Shown one piece after another: positions 46,604 through 56,381 of a DNA stretch of 64,000 bases. Origin of the DNA: Rheinheimera hassiensis. Its GTDB lineage: Bacteria; Pseudomonadota; Gammaproteobacteria; Enterobacterales; Alteromonadaceae. The DNA lies in NCBI RefSeq assembly GCF_022436675.1, contig NZ_JAKUJZ010000006.1, forward strand, positions 62,001-126,000, written 5' to 3'. The number at the start of each line of letters is the position of its first letter. Positions within the stretch are counted from its first letter, which is position 1. A program made the position numbers and the translations under genes. A model generated the notes under the pieces. That model saw only the letters and a list, made by a program, of their open reading frames with translations, did not search any database and was not told where the DNA came from.

Positions 46604-49426
46604 TTACGAAAACACCGATCGGGAAAAACAATACTGATTCTTGCCCTGCTGCTTAACCCGGTACATCAGGCTATCGGCTACTTTCAGCAGTTTAACACTG
46701 TCAGTACCATCATCAGGGTATACTGCAATACCAATGCTGGCTCCTACCTGAACTTCACCAACCGATAAGGTTAGTGGTTGGCTTAACTGGTGCAGCATTT
46801 TCTCTGCCACTATAGCGGCATCTTCGCGGCTAAGCAGGCCGGTGAGTAACACCACAAATTCATCGCCGCCAAAGCGGGCAACGGTATCGCTTTTTCTGAC
46901 AGCTTCTTTGAGCAGCAAAGCAAGCTTCAGCAGCAGTTCGTCGCCTACATCATGGCCATGCAGATCGTTGACTTCTTTAAAGCCGTCCAGATCGATAAAT
47001 AGCAGTGCCAGAATTTCATTGTGCCGGGCATGTTGTAATAAAGCCTGCTCTATCCGCTCTTTAATCAGGCCACGGTTAGGCAACTGCGTTAAATCATCAT
47101 GTGTGGCCATAAAACGCATTTTTTGTTCGGCTTGCCGGCGCAGGCGCACTTCTTTGCGTAATGACAAATTCCAAAGCACAAAGAATGTCAGCAGCACAAG
47201 CGCTGCGCCACCAATCTGCCACATCATGCGGTTAAACTGAGCTTTATTAATGCCCTGTGTTATCTGAAAACTAAACCACTTTTGATACAACTGTTGCCGT
47301 TCTGCCTGGCCAATGCTGCGCAGGCCCTTGTTGAGGATCTCTAATAGCGGGAGGTAATCGTTACGCACAGCTATCAGTGAGGGATAAGACGGTAAATCAT
47401 CCAGCACTTGTACACGCAGATACATGTAGCCAGTCTGGCGCAGCATTTCACTGGCGGCCTCGACAGAGTCGATGACAAAATCGACCTCGTGTTGCAACAG
47501 CAAATCCAGAGCGCGGCGCAAATCAACAACTGGCTTTACGTCAATTTGCGGATAAACGTCGTTAAGATGTTTAGCCAGTTGATAGTCTTTATAAATTGCT
47601 ACCCGCTTACCATTCAGATCAGCTGTACTGAGTATGGTAGCCTCATCGCCCCGGCTGATAGTCGCCCACTGTATTGACCAGAACTCGTCGCTAAATACCG
47701 CATAACTTTTACGATCTTCGCGCTGCGAAACATTAGCGATAAGGTCAAGATTTTTCTGCTGCAGATCAGCCAGCATAACGTCGAACTGGCTGTAAACGGT
47801 GATATCAAAATCAATGTTCATTCGCTGGCTAAGCAAGTTAAACATATCCACGGTGACCCCGGCCGGGTTGCCATTTTCGTCAACAAACTCCATCGGCGCC
47901 CAGTCGCTGAGCATACCAACACGCAACTTGCTATGGTTTCTCAACCAATCTGCTTCTTTTGCTGATAACGGCACTTTGTCGCGAAAAGCAGCAAAATAAT
48001 GCTGCGATTTATCTGTGATCCAACGTTGTTCTGCCTGTTCCAGTGCGTCAAGCTTAAGCGCAGCAAAACCTTGCCGGATATGCTCTGCCAACTCAGGTTT
48101 ATCTGCCCTGACCAGGCTATACAACGGCGAGCTGACGCTGCTTGATTCCAGCTTGCTAAAACTATCCCACATGTTCAACTGCTGTAAACGCATTGGTATA
48201 GTGGCTGAAGCAGCAAAAAAACCCAGTAAATGTCCGCTTAAAGAGGCATCCAGCATCTCGTTCAGGGTGCGATACCTTTCAAACGCTAATTGTGGATAAC
48301 GCGCCTGCAACTCGGCTACATAGGGTGCATTTTCAAACACCCCCACTTTACCGGTGCTGCTGTCGTCTAAGTGCTTCAACTGTAATTTTGCCAGGCTGAA
48401 AAATTCTGAATTAAAACTGTATAGTTGATGCGCATCCAGCAAATTGTCTGGCAGCCCCTTGTTGTCTGGAAACGCCACTACCACATCAATCCGGCCTTTT
48501 TGCAAATTATTCAGATTATTAAACGAAGAGTCTGGTACAAAAGCGATTTTTGTACCGGTTTGCTCAGACCACAGCTGCCACATATCAACAAACAGGCCCT
48601 GTGCCTCGCCCTGCAGCGACACGTGCATGTACGGCTGATTATCAATAGACACGCCAAGCAGCAAGGTGTCCTGCTGTGCCGGCACGCCCAGCCAGCGTCT
48701 TTCCAGCTCATCAAGAAAGCTACGGTTAAGCCGCGAAGTGGCCTCAGCCAACTGTTGTGCCAGCTGCTTATTGGCAGGCAGCACAGCATATACCAACTCC
48801 ATCTTGCGCAATGCAATACGGCGGAACAAAGGAAACTTTTGATTAAGCTCTTCATAGCGGGGGTCTTGAGTAGGAAGCCGGTCCAGACCGGTAAAAGCGG
48901 CAACCTTTCCATCAAGAGCAGCCTGATACAAAGCAGTAATATTAGGAAAATACATAAAGTTGCCTTGCGGCAATTGTTGTTTTAGTGCCGCCAGATGGCC
49001 GGTATTTTCCACCACACCGATTACGAAGGGTTGCAGGTCTTTTAATGAGTTAACGCCGGTCAAATCGCGCATTACGTAGATATTGCTAAAAGCATCAATA
49101 TTAAGCTCGGTAAGCTTAAACATGGCACTGCGCTCTGGCGTGTTAGCCATAGCACCATGTAATTGCACATCGCCTTGTTGCAGCAGCTTTAATGTGTCTG
49201 GCCAATCGGCGGCAATAAAGTCTATCTGAATGTTTTCCTGCCGCGCCACTTCGCGCCAGTAATCTACTGCCAGCCCAGCTACTTCACCGTCATTATTGGT
49301 AAACATATAAGGATAAGTGTCTGCACTTAATGCCACCTTCAGCCTGTCAGGTAAGTTGGTTTCAGATGCATAAGAGTGTGCCAGCGAGAATATCAGCAAC
49401 ACAGCTAAGATAGATTTGCCAATCAT
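46604..49426 (-). CDS. Sensor diguanylate cyclase with three periplasmic binding-protein domains
   Basis: A 940-residue protein. After a signal peptide (ending SYASE) come three SBP_bac_3-type domains: about residues 26-245 (LPDRLKVALSADTYPYMFTN), 250-480 (LLLGVSIDNQPYMHVS) and 500-735 (LRVGMLSDWAPMEFVDENGN). A membrane helix (about 743-765) and a GGDEF domain (about 775-940) follow. The signature is GGDEF with RKSD five residues before it, an intact inhibitory site. It should sense amino-acid-like or other small ligands in the periplasm and make c-di-GMP. Divergent from yecE. Confidence 0.92.
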   Translation of the reverse strand: MIGKSILAVLLIFSLAHSYASETNLPDRLKVALSADTYPYMFTNNDGEVAGLAVDYWREVARQENIQIDFIAADWPDTLKLLQQGDVQLHGAMANTPERSAMFKLTELNIDAFSNIYVMRDLTGVNSLKDLQPFVIGVVENTGHLAALKQQLPQGNFMYFPNITALYQAALDGKVAAFTGLDRLPTQDPRYEELNQKFPLFRRIALRKMELVYAVLPANKQLAQQLAEATSRLNRSFLDELERRWLGVPAQQDTLLLGVSIDNQPYMHVSLQGEAQGLFVDMWQLWSEQTGTKIAFVPDSSFNNLNNLQKGRIDVVVAFPDNKGLPDNLLDAHQLYSFNSEFFSLAKLQLKHLDDSSTGKVGVFENAPYVAELQARYPQLAFERYRTLNEMLDASLSGHLLGFFAASATIPMRLQQLNMWDSFSKLESSSVSSPLYSLVRADKPELAEHIRQGFAALKLDALEQAEQRWITDKSQHYFAAFRDKVPLSAKEADWLRNHSKLRVGMLSDWAPMEFVDENGNPAGVTVDMFNLLSQRMNIDFDITVYSQFDVMLADLQQKNLDLIANVSQREDRKSYAVFSDEFWSIQWATISRGDEATILSTADLNGKRVAIYKDYQLAKHLNDVYPQIDVKPVVDLRRALDLLLQHEVDFVIDSVEAASEMLRQTGYMYLRVQVLDDLPSYPSLIAVRNDYLPLLEILNKGLRSIGQAERQQLYQKWFSFQITQGINKAQFNRMMWQIGGAALVLLTFFVLWNLSLRKEVRLRRQAEQKMRFMATHDDLTQLPNRGLIKERIEQALLQHARHNEILALLFIDLDGFKEVNDLHGHDVGDELLLKLALLLKEAVRKSDTVARFGGDEFVVLLTGLLSREDAAIVAEKMLHQLSQPLTLSVGEVQVGASIGIAVYPDDGTDSVKLLKVADSLMYRVKQQGKNQYCFSRSVFS

Positions 49427-49492
49427 TATGTTATGCTTCCCAGCTTTAGTCTGTTAGTTGTACGCCGCCTCAGGAGTAAGGTCAAGTCAGCT

Positions 49493-50329
49493 ATGTTATA
49501 TCTCGGCTGCCCGGTATGGGCCAACCCAAAATGGAAGAATGCCATCTACACCAAAGATGCCAAAGCAACCGACTTTTTGCCGCAATATGCCCGTTATTTT
49601 AACAGTGCTGAGGGCAATACCACCTTCTATGCTGATCCATCAGATGATACTTTACAACGCTGGCTGCAAGACACACCCAATCACTATCGCTTTGTGTTAA
49701 AAGTGCCACAGCGCATTAGTCATCATGGCGGCGCAGACAGCATGCTGCAGTTGCGAGACTGGCTTAAACGTATGGCAGTGCTTGGGCAGAAACTGGCACT
49801 GGTGCACCTGCAACTGCCTGCGCGCACCGGCCCGGCCGACTTTAGCTACATCAGCACCCTGGTTGAACAGATCAGCCAACAATGCCGCTGTGCGTTGGAA
49901 GTGCGTCATCCGGCTTTTTTTGACAAAGGCCAACATGAAATTCAACTGCACAAGATGTTGCAACATTATGGCGCTGAGCGCGTTGTTATTGACAGCAGGG
50001 CCTTATTTTCCGTGCCTGCTACCACTCAGGCATTAACAGATGCTCAGGCCAAAAAGCCCCGCGTGCCGGTGCATGCGATAAGTTTCAGTCAAACACCTGT
50101 GCTGCGCTTTATCGGTACCGATGATATGGCCGTTAACCGGCAGTTTTATCAGCCTTGGCTAACCAAAGTGCAGCAATGGCTGGACGACGGCAAAAGCCCG
50201 TTTTGTTTTTTTCATACGCCGGATAATCTTTTAGCGCCGCAGTTATGCCGCCAATTTGCCCAGGATTTAGCCTACCCTCACAACTGTCTGGAACCCTGGC
50301 CTGGCGAGCAGCAATTCAGCTTGCTGTAG
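49493..50329 (+). CDS. yecE: DUF72-family protein YecE
   Basis: About 278 residues from the ATG at 49493 (MLYLGCPVWANPKWKNAIY), with AAGG 12 bases upstream; a start at 49433 would add twenty residues not seen in relatives. TIM-barrel-like DUF72 fold, with YFNSAEGNTTFYADPS and the C-terminal FCFFHTPDNLLAPQLCRQF. Function unknown. Neighbour of aspS on one side and cmoAB on the other, the same setting as in E. coli. Confidence 0.9.
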   Translation: MLYLGCPVWANPKWKNAIYTKDAKATDFLPQYARYFNSAEGNTTFYADPSDDTLQRWLQDTPNHYRFVLKVPQRISHHGGADSMLQLRDWLKRMAVLGQKLALVHLQLPARTGPADFSYISTLVEQISQQCRCALEVRHPAFFDKGQHEIQLHKMLQHYGAERVVIDSRALFSVPATTQALTDAQAKKPRVPVHAISFSQTPVLRFIGTDDMAVNRQFYQPWLTKVQQWLDDGKSPFCFFHTPDNLLAPQLCRQFAQDLAYPHNCLEPWPGEQQFSLL

Positions 50330-50349
50330 TTTTGCGGCATTTAAGGTAA

Positions 50350-51114
<765 letters not shown>

Positions 51115-51138
51115 GGCCACTCTTATATAAGGTTAGCT

Positions 51139-52104
51139 ATGCTCGATTTCACGCCCTTTTATGCCCAATTGGCCAGCAATAAACTGCACAGCTGGCTACA
51201 GACGTTACCTGCGCAGCTGGCCAGCTGGAGCAAAGACGCCCTGCATGGCGATTTTAAACAGTGGCAAAAAGTGATCACTAATTTACCGGCAACCAGGCCC
51301 TCGCTTACTGAGCTGAAAAGCGCAGTGCAGTTTGGTAATGCTGATGATATCAGCAGCGGCGAAGCGCAGCAGATCCGTTACTTACTGCAGCAGTTAAAAC
51401 CCTGGCGTAAAGGTCCGTTTAATATTCACGGTATTGATATTGATACCGAGTGGCGCTCTGACTTTAAATGGGATCGGGTACTGCCGCATATTGCTCCGCT
51501 GGCAAACCGCACTTTACTGGATGTGGGCTGTGGCAGTGGTTATCACTTGTGGCGCATGCGCGGCGAAGGCGCAGAATTTGTTGTCGGCATTGACCCGTCG
51601 CAGCTGTTTTATGCGCAGTTTCAGGCGATTAAACATTTTAACCCCGACCCGGCAGTTAATCTGATCCCGATAGGCATTGACGAGATGCCGGCTCTGAAGC
51701 AGTTTGATACCGTGTTCTCAATGGGTGTGTTGTATCACCGCCGCTCGCCGCTGGATTTTCTGCAACAGTTGAAAAACCAACTGCGCCCGGGTGGCGAGTT
51801 GATCCTGGAAACCTTAGTGGTAGAAGGTGACGAACATACGGTACTGGTGCCCGGCGAGCGTTACGCCAAGATGCGTAATGTCTGGTTTATCCCCAGCGTT
51901 GCTGCGCTAACACACTGGCTGCAACGGTTAGGTTTTAGCAATGTACGGCTGGTAGATCTAAACCGCACCAGCTTAGACGAGCAGCGCAAAAGCGACTGGA
52001 TGGAAAACGAAAGTTTAATTGATTTTCTTGATGCAACTGATCATAGTAAAACCATAGAAGGCTATCCGGCGCCGCTTCGGGCGGTGATCGTCGCCAACGT
52101 ATAA
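51139..52104 (+). CDS. cmoB: tRNA U34 carboxymethyltransferase
   Basis: A 321-residue methyltransferase-fold enzyme that transfers the carboxymethyl group from carboxy-SAM to 5-hydroxyuridine at tRNA position 34, giving cmo5U. Family blocks: [23 protein letters not shown] near residues 87-109, [14 protein letters not shown] near 130 and [14 protein letters not shown] near 195. Cotranscribed with cmoA. Confidence 0.96.
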   Translation: MLDFTPFYAQLASNKLHSWLQTLPAQLASWSKDALHGDFKQWQKVITNLPATRPSLTELKSAVQFGNADDISSGEAQQIRYLLQQLKPWRKGPFNIHGIDIDTEWRSDFKWDRVLPHIAPLANRTLLDVGCGSGYHLWRMRGEGAEFVVGIDPSQLFYAQFQAIKHFNPDPAVNLIPIGIDEMPALKQFDTVFSMGVLYHRRSPLDFLQQLKNQLRPGGELILETLVVEGDEHTVLVPGERYAKMRNVWFIPSVAALTHWLQRLGFSNVRLVDLNRTSLDEQRKSDWMENESLIDFLDATDHSKTIEGYPAPLRAVIVANV

Positions 52105-52127
52105 CGCCACAGGAGCGCACGCCCGTT

Positions 52128-53024
52128 ATGCCCTACCGTCCACGTTCAACCCTGGAGCAATGGCGCATTTTGCAAGCTGTTGTCGATGCCGGTGGCTATG
52201 CGCAGGCGGCAGATCTGCTGAATAAAAGCCAGTCATCGCTGAACCATGCCGTAGCGAAATTACAAACCCAGCTTGGTGTTGAGTTGCTGGAAGTGCGCGG
52301 TCGCAAAGCCTATCTGACCGACGCCGGTGAAGTGATGCTGCGCCGCTCCCGGTTACTGACACAGCAAGTGGAAGATTTGGAATTGCTGGCCGCCAATATC
52401 GATCAGGGCTGGGAGCCGGAAATCCGTATTGCAGTAGAACTGGCCTACCCGCGACGCTTTTTAAATGAAGCCCTGGCGGCGTTTTATCCGCTCAGCCGCG
52501 GCAGCCGCATTCAGCTTATCGATTGCGTTATTACCGGCACCGCAGAAATTATCCAGCAAAAACGCGCTGATCTGGTTATAGCCGCTTCGGCTGTTATTCC
52601 TAAAGGCTACCTGGGTGAACATTTATGTCATACCCGCTTTATTCCGCTTACCGGTAGTAATAATCCGTTAGCCACCGCAAGCCATATTGACCAAAATGAG
52701 CTGAGCCAGCATTTGCAACTGGTGATCCGTGACACCGCACAGAAACCGCAGGAAAATATCGGTTGGCTGCGCGCGGAGCAACGCTGGACAGTAGATAACT
52801 TCTTTGAGGCGATAGAAATTTTGCAACTGGGGCTGGGCTTTTGCTGGTTGCCGGATTTTATGGTGACAGACTATATTGCCCGTGGCACTCTGGTACAACT
52901 GAGCCTGAACCAAAGCAGCGAACGCATAGCAACCATATCGCTGGTAGCGCCCAAAGAAGAAACGCTTGGCCCCGGCAGTAAACAATTACGCCAGTTAATT
53001 CTGGCCGCTCATCAAAAATCCTGA
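52128..53024 (+). CDS. LysR-family transcriptional regulator
   Basis: A 298-residue regulator. The winged helix at residues 5-65 includes LEQWRILQAVVDAGGYAQAADLLNKSQSSLNHAVAKLQ; the effector domain spans about 92-295. Target and ligand unknown. It starts 23 bases after cmoB and is followed after 7 bases by an unknown gene, so all may share transcripts; the adjacent small gene is a possible target. Confidence 0.9.
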   Translation: MPYRPRSTLEQWRILQAVVDAGGYAQAADLLNKSQSSLNHAVAKLQTQLGVELLEVRGRKAYLTDAGEVMLRRSRLLTQQVEDLELLAANIDQGWEPEIRIAVELAYPRRFLNEALAAFYPLSRGSRIQLIDCVITGTAEIIQQKRADLVIAASAVIPKGYLGEHLCHTRFIPLTGSNNPLATASHIDQNELSQHLQLVIRDTAQKPQENIGWLRAEQRWTVDNFFEAIEILQLGLGFCWLPDFMVTDYIARGTLVQLSLNQSSERIATISLVAPKEETLGPGSKQLRQLILAAHQKS

Positions 53025-53031
53025 GGCAATT

Positions 53032-53439
53032 ATGCAACAACAAGAACTGAATAACTTAATGCAGGCCGCGGCCGCAGACGCGGTAAAATATGCCGCAGAA
53101 GAGCACCAATTAACGCTGGATCACAGCATAGACAGCCTGCAGCAAATTGATGTTTTGCTGGCAGAATTACACAGCAGGGAACAAAAGCAGCGCCATTCGG
53201 CCGAGGTAGTGTTTACCTTATGTAACATTATCGGTGCTTATATTGGCGAGTTATTTATCGCCAATGTTGGCGGCCACTGGCAACATGATCAGAGCGACAG
53301 CGAAGCGCCTTTTGTTTATATACGGCTGAATGACAAAGAATTTCCATTTGCTTCAGTGTGTTACCACAAGTTTACCCGCGACAACAGCATCAGTTTATAT
53401 GACTATGTAAAGCAAGCTATGGCAAATGCTATGCAGTAA
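53032..53439 (+). CDS. Unknown conserved cytoplasmic protein (DUF3806-like)
   Basis: A 135-residue protein without signal peptide or membrane helix. The central LCNIIGAYIGELFIANVGGHWQHD with a following FVYIRLNDKEFPFASVCYHKF resembles small DUF3806-type proteins that carry a GxYxGEV...GGxW pattern, but the match is from memory and loose. Immediately downstream of the LysR gene and 78 bases before purM. Confidence 0.6.
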   Translation: MQQQELNNLMQAAAADAVKYAAEEHQLTLDHSIDSLQQIDVLLAELHSREQKQRHSAEVVFTLCNIIGAYIGELFIANVGGHWQHDQSDSEAPFVYIRLNDKEFPFASVCYHKFTRDNSISLYDYVKQAMANAMQ

Positions 53440-53517
53440 GGCTTTTGTCGGCGGCGTTAAGCAGGTAAAATGCCGCCAATTTTTAGCCTTTCCACTTTCA
53501 GTCATTCGAGGATTGCC

Positions 53518-54561
53518 GTGAGCGAGCAGAAAACATCGTTAAGCTACAAAGACGCCGGAGTTGATATTGACGCAGGTAATGCGTTAGTTGAACGTATTAA
53601 AGGCGCAGTCAAACGCACACGTCGCCCTGAAGTTATGGGTGGTTTAGGTGGTTTTGGCGCCCTGTGCCAAATTCCGGCCGGTTATAAAGAACCGGTGCTG
53701 GTATCAGGCACTGACGGTGTAGGCACCAAGCTGCGCCTGGCGATGGATTTAAAACGCCATGACGGCGTAGGCATTGATCTGGTGGCCATGTGTGTTAACG
53801 ATCTGGTCGTACAAGGTGCTGAGCCGCTGTTCTTCCTCGACTATTACGCCACAGGTAAGTTGGATGTAGATACTGCCTCAGCAGTCGTTAACGGTATCGC
53901 CGAAGGCTGTTATCAGTCCGGCTGTGCGCTGGTAGGCGGCGAAACCGCAGAAATGCCGGGCATGTATCACGGCGAAGATTACGACATCGCCGGTTTCTGT
54001 GTTGGTGTGGTGGAAAAAGCAGATATTATCGATGGCAGTAAAGTACAACCGGGCGATCAATTAATCGCCATGGCATCTTCCGGCCCGCATTCCAACGGTT
54101 TTTCGTTAATCCGTAAAGTATTGCAAGTCAGCGGTCAGAACCCGGATACTATGCTCGAAGGTAAATCCCTGGCAGATCACCTGCTGGAGCCTACCCGCAT
54201 TTATGTGAAAAACCTGCTTAGCCTGTTTAAACAAACCCCGGTGCATGCTTTGTGTCATATTACCGGCGGCGGCTTCTGGGAAAATATTCCACGCGTATTG
54301 CCGGAAAATACCAAAGCTGTTATTGATGGTAAGAGCTGGCAGTGGCCGGCCATTTTCAACTGGCTGCAACAGCAGGGTAATATCAGCCGCCACGAAATGT
54401 ACCGCACCTTTAACTGTGGTGTTGGCATGCTGGTAGTGGTACCACAGGACAAACTGCAGCAGGCCATCAGCATACTGCGTGATGCCGGCGAAACAGTGTG
54501 GCACCTGGGCGAAATCCAGTCTGCAGCGGCAGGTGATGAGCTGGTTATTATTAACGAATAA
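53518..54561 (+). CDS. purM: Phosphoribosylformylglycinamidine cyclo-ligase
   Basis: A 347-residue AIR synthetase in purine synthesis. The start is a GTG at 53518 (reads [20 protein letters not shown]) with CGAGG about 9 bases upstream; an upstream ATG at 53470 would add sixteen non-conserved residues. [32 protein letters not shown] and [15 protein letters not shown] are family hallmarks. purN follows after 8 bases. Confidence 0.96.
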   Translation: MSEQKTSLSYKDAGVDIDAGNALVERIKGAVKRTRRPEVMGGLGGFGALCQIPAGYKEPVLVSGTDGVGTKLRLAMDLKRHDGVGIDLVAMCVNDLVVQGAEPLFFLDYYATGKLDVDTASAVVNGIAEGCYQSGCALVGGETAEMPGMYHGEDYDIAGFCVGVVEKADIIDGSKVQPGDQLIAMASSGPHSNGFSLIRKVLQVSGQNPDTMLEGKSLADHLLEPTRIYVKNLLSLFKQTPVHALCHITGGGFWENIPRVLPENTKAVIDGKSWQWPAIFNWLQQQGNISRHEMYRTFNCGVGMLVVVPQDKLQQAISILRDAGETVWHLGEIQSAAAGDELVIINE

Positions 54562-54569
54562 GGCAACCG

Positions 54570-55220
54570 ATGAAATCTATCGTAGTACTGATTTCCGGCA
54601 GCGGGTCAAACCTGCAGGCCATTATAGACGCCTGCAGCAGTGGTTTTATCCCTGGTAAAGTCAGTGCCGTGATTTCAAATAAAGCTAATGCCTACGGGCT
54701 GGTACGCGCCAGTGAAGCCGGTATCAGCACGCAGGTACTAAGCCATAAAAGTTACACCAGCCGCGACAAATATGATTTGGCACTGGCTGATGCTATTGAG
54801 CAGCACAAACCAGATTTGGTGATATTAGCCGGCTTTATGCGTATTCTTACGCCGGCTTTTGTACAACATTTTAACGGCCGCCTGCTTAATATTCACCCTT
54901 CGCTTTTACCAAAATATCAGGGCTTAACAACTCATCAGCGCGTCATTGATGCCGGTGATACCGAGCATGGTTGCAGTGTACACTTTGTTACCGAGCAGCT
55001 TGATGGTGGCCCGGTTATTTTGCAGGCTAAAGTGCCGGTATTTGCCGATGATGATGCGCAAAGCCTTGCCGAGCGGGTACATGAACAGGAGCACCGGATT
55101 TATCCGTTGGTTGTACGCTGGTTTTGCCAAAACCGTTTACAACAGCACTCAGATCAGGCATGGTTAGACGGCAATGTATTAGCAGCCAACGGTTATGCCA
55201 ATGATGAAGACGAAGACTAA
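54570..55220 (+). CDS. purN: Phosphoribosylglycinamide formyltransferase
   Basis: A 216-residue GAR transformylase that uses 10-formyltetrahydrofolate. MKSIVVLISGSGSNLQAIID begins the GAR-binding site; the catalytic Asn-His pair is in LLNIHPSLLPKYQGL near residue 106, and the catalytic Asp in HFVTEQLDGGPVILQ near 144. Operon with purM; overlaps the DUF3108 gene downstream. Confidence 0.96.
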   Translation: MKSIVVLISGSGSNLQAIIDACSSGFIPGKVSAVISNKANAYGLVRASEAGISTQVLSHKSYTSRDKYDLALADAIEQHKPDLVILAGFMRILTPAFVQHFNGRLLNIHPSLLPKYQGLTTHQRVIDAGDTEHGCSVHFVTEQLDGGPVILQAKVPVFADDDAQSLAERVHEQEHRIYPLVVRWFCQNRLQQHSDQAWLDGNVLAANGYANDEDED

Positions 55221-55953
55221 CTGGCGCTTATGGGCGCCTTTTGTTGTAATAACGACACTCTTTTGCAGCGCAACCCGTGCTGAAACCGTACCGTTAAGCA
55301 GTTTTAATGCCGATTACTTAGTGTATCGTGCAGGTAAACAACATGGTGAAGCCAACCGCTATTTAAAAACCACAGAACAAGGCTATCAACTGGGTTACAG
55401 CAGTGATATCAGTTGGATGATATTCTCTGATAACCGCCAGGAAATATCTGACTTTACCGTAACCGATGGTGCTATTCAGCCATTGCGCTATGTTATGACA
55501 CGCTCCGGCACTGGCCCAAACCGCTACTACGAGCTAAACCTCGACCCAGTTGCCAAAGTATTAAGTGAAGGCAAAGCGCGTAAGCCAAAAGCAACACAAT
55601 GGCAGAGTGACTGGCTGGATCAGATAAGTTATCAGATGCAACTGGTACTGGATTTACGCGCCGGCAAAACCGAGTTTACCTACAACGTGCTAAACCGGCA
55701 CGGCGACAGCAAGCCTTATCACTATAAAGTGGTGGCCGAAGAAATGCTGCCGCTGCCTTATGGCAATATTAAAACCTTACGTATCGCCCGCATTGAAGAA
55801 AACAGCGATAAGCAGATTTACGCCTGGGTAGCGCCAGAGCTGGATTACTTGCTGGTGCGTTTATGGCGCGGTGAAGATAATGTTGAGCAGTTCGACGTAC
55901 AACTGCACAAATTGGATCTGACACCCTCAGTTCAGGCCAGCGGTTCACCATAG
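55195..55953 (+). CDS. DUF3108-family exported protein
   Basis: About 252 residues, overlapping purN by up to 26 bases; ATGs at 55195, 55201 and 55204 are all possible starts. A signal peptide (ending ATRA) precedes a mature DUF3108-like beta-rich domain with FNADYLVYRAGKQHGEANRYL and YAWVAPELDYLLVRLWRGED. Several relatives lie after purN in gammaproteobacteria. Function unknown, presumably periplasmic. Confidence 0.82.
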   Translation: MPMMKTKTNWRLWAPFVVITTLFCSATRAETVPLSSFNADYLVYRAGKQHGEANRYLKTTEQGYQLGYSSDISWMIFSDNRQEISDFTVTDGAIQPLRYVMTRSGTGPNRYYELNLDPVAKVLSEGKARKPKATQWQSDWLDQISYQMQLVLDLRAGKTEFTYNVLNRHGDSKPYHYKVVAEEMLPLPYGNIKTLRIARIEENSDKQIYAWVAPELDYLLVRLWRGEDNVEQFDVQLHKLDLTPSVQASGSP

Positions 55954-55988
55954 CGAAACAGCTGGCTTTCTCCGGCAGCCATCTTATG

Positions 55989-56191
55989 TCATTGTTCATT
56001 ATTGGTCAGTGGCCCGGTAGCAATAATAGTGACCACATCATTCGGTGTGGTTTCAAGGCTAAAATCAATATCCACATCAACATCCGACAGCCGGGAAATA
56101 CCAAAAGGTGCCCGCCCCGCTCTTTTAAGCCTGTAAAACTAAATCAAATATCCGTTGGCACATTAACCAACATACCAAGTAATTCACACAT
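55989..56191 (-). pseudogene. yafJ: Remnant of class II glutamine amidotransferase (YafJ-like)
   Basis: Reading the reverse strand from an ATG at 56191 gives MCELLGMLVNVPTDI, an in-frame TGA, then FSFTGLKERGG: the N-terminus of YafJ, beginning with the nucleophile Cys2. Directly after, in another frame, 56111-55989 encodes APFGISRLSDVDVDIDFSLE and TTPNDVVTIIATGPLTNNEQ, then a stop: the C-terminal part of the same family. About 165-180 internal codons are missing. So the gene has a premature stop, a large internal deletion and a frame change. In E. coli yafJ lies close to fadE, which is the next gene here. Confidence 0.85.
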
Positions 56192-56314
56192 CCGCGTCCT
56201 TAGCTGAGTTAAAGTGCTGCGGCGAAATTGAGCCAAACGGCTATGCTTAAACGTAATAACCTAAGAGTTGCAGCGAAAGTTGACAATCACTTTGTGCAAC
56301 CACTGCTTTTAGGC

Positions 56315-56343
56315 TTGCAACTTTAGTTAAAGCGTTTTACTCT
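56315..56343 (+). promoter_or_regulatory. Candidate fadE promoter
   Basis: TTGCAA at 56315-56320, a 17-base spacer and TACTCT at 56338-56343 place a start near 56350, just before the FadR-like site and about 32 bases before the fadE ATG. Confidence 0.45.
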
Positions 56344-56353
56344 AACCGCATAG

Positions 56354-56363
56354 TGGTCAGACC
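56354..56363 (+). promoter_or_regulatory. FadR-like operator before fadE
   Basis: TGGTCAGACC matches the TGGTCnGACC core of the FadR operator. It sits at the predicted transcription start of fadE, where a bound repressor would block initiation. Fatty acyl-CoA would relieve it. Confidence 0.55.
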
Positions 56364-56381
56364 TCTCACTGGGAGAAAAAA

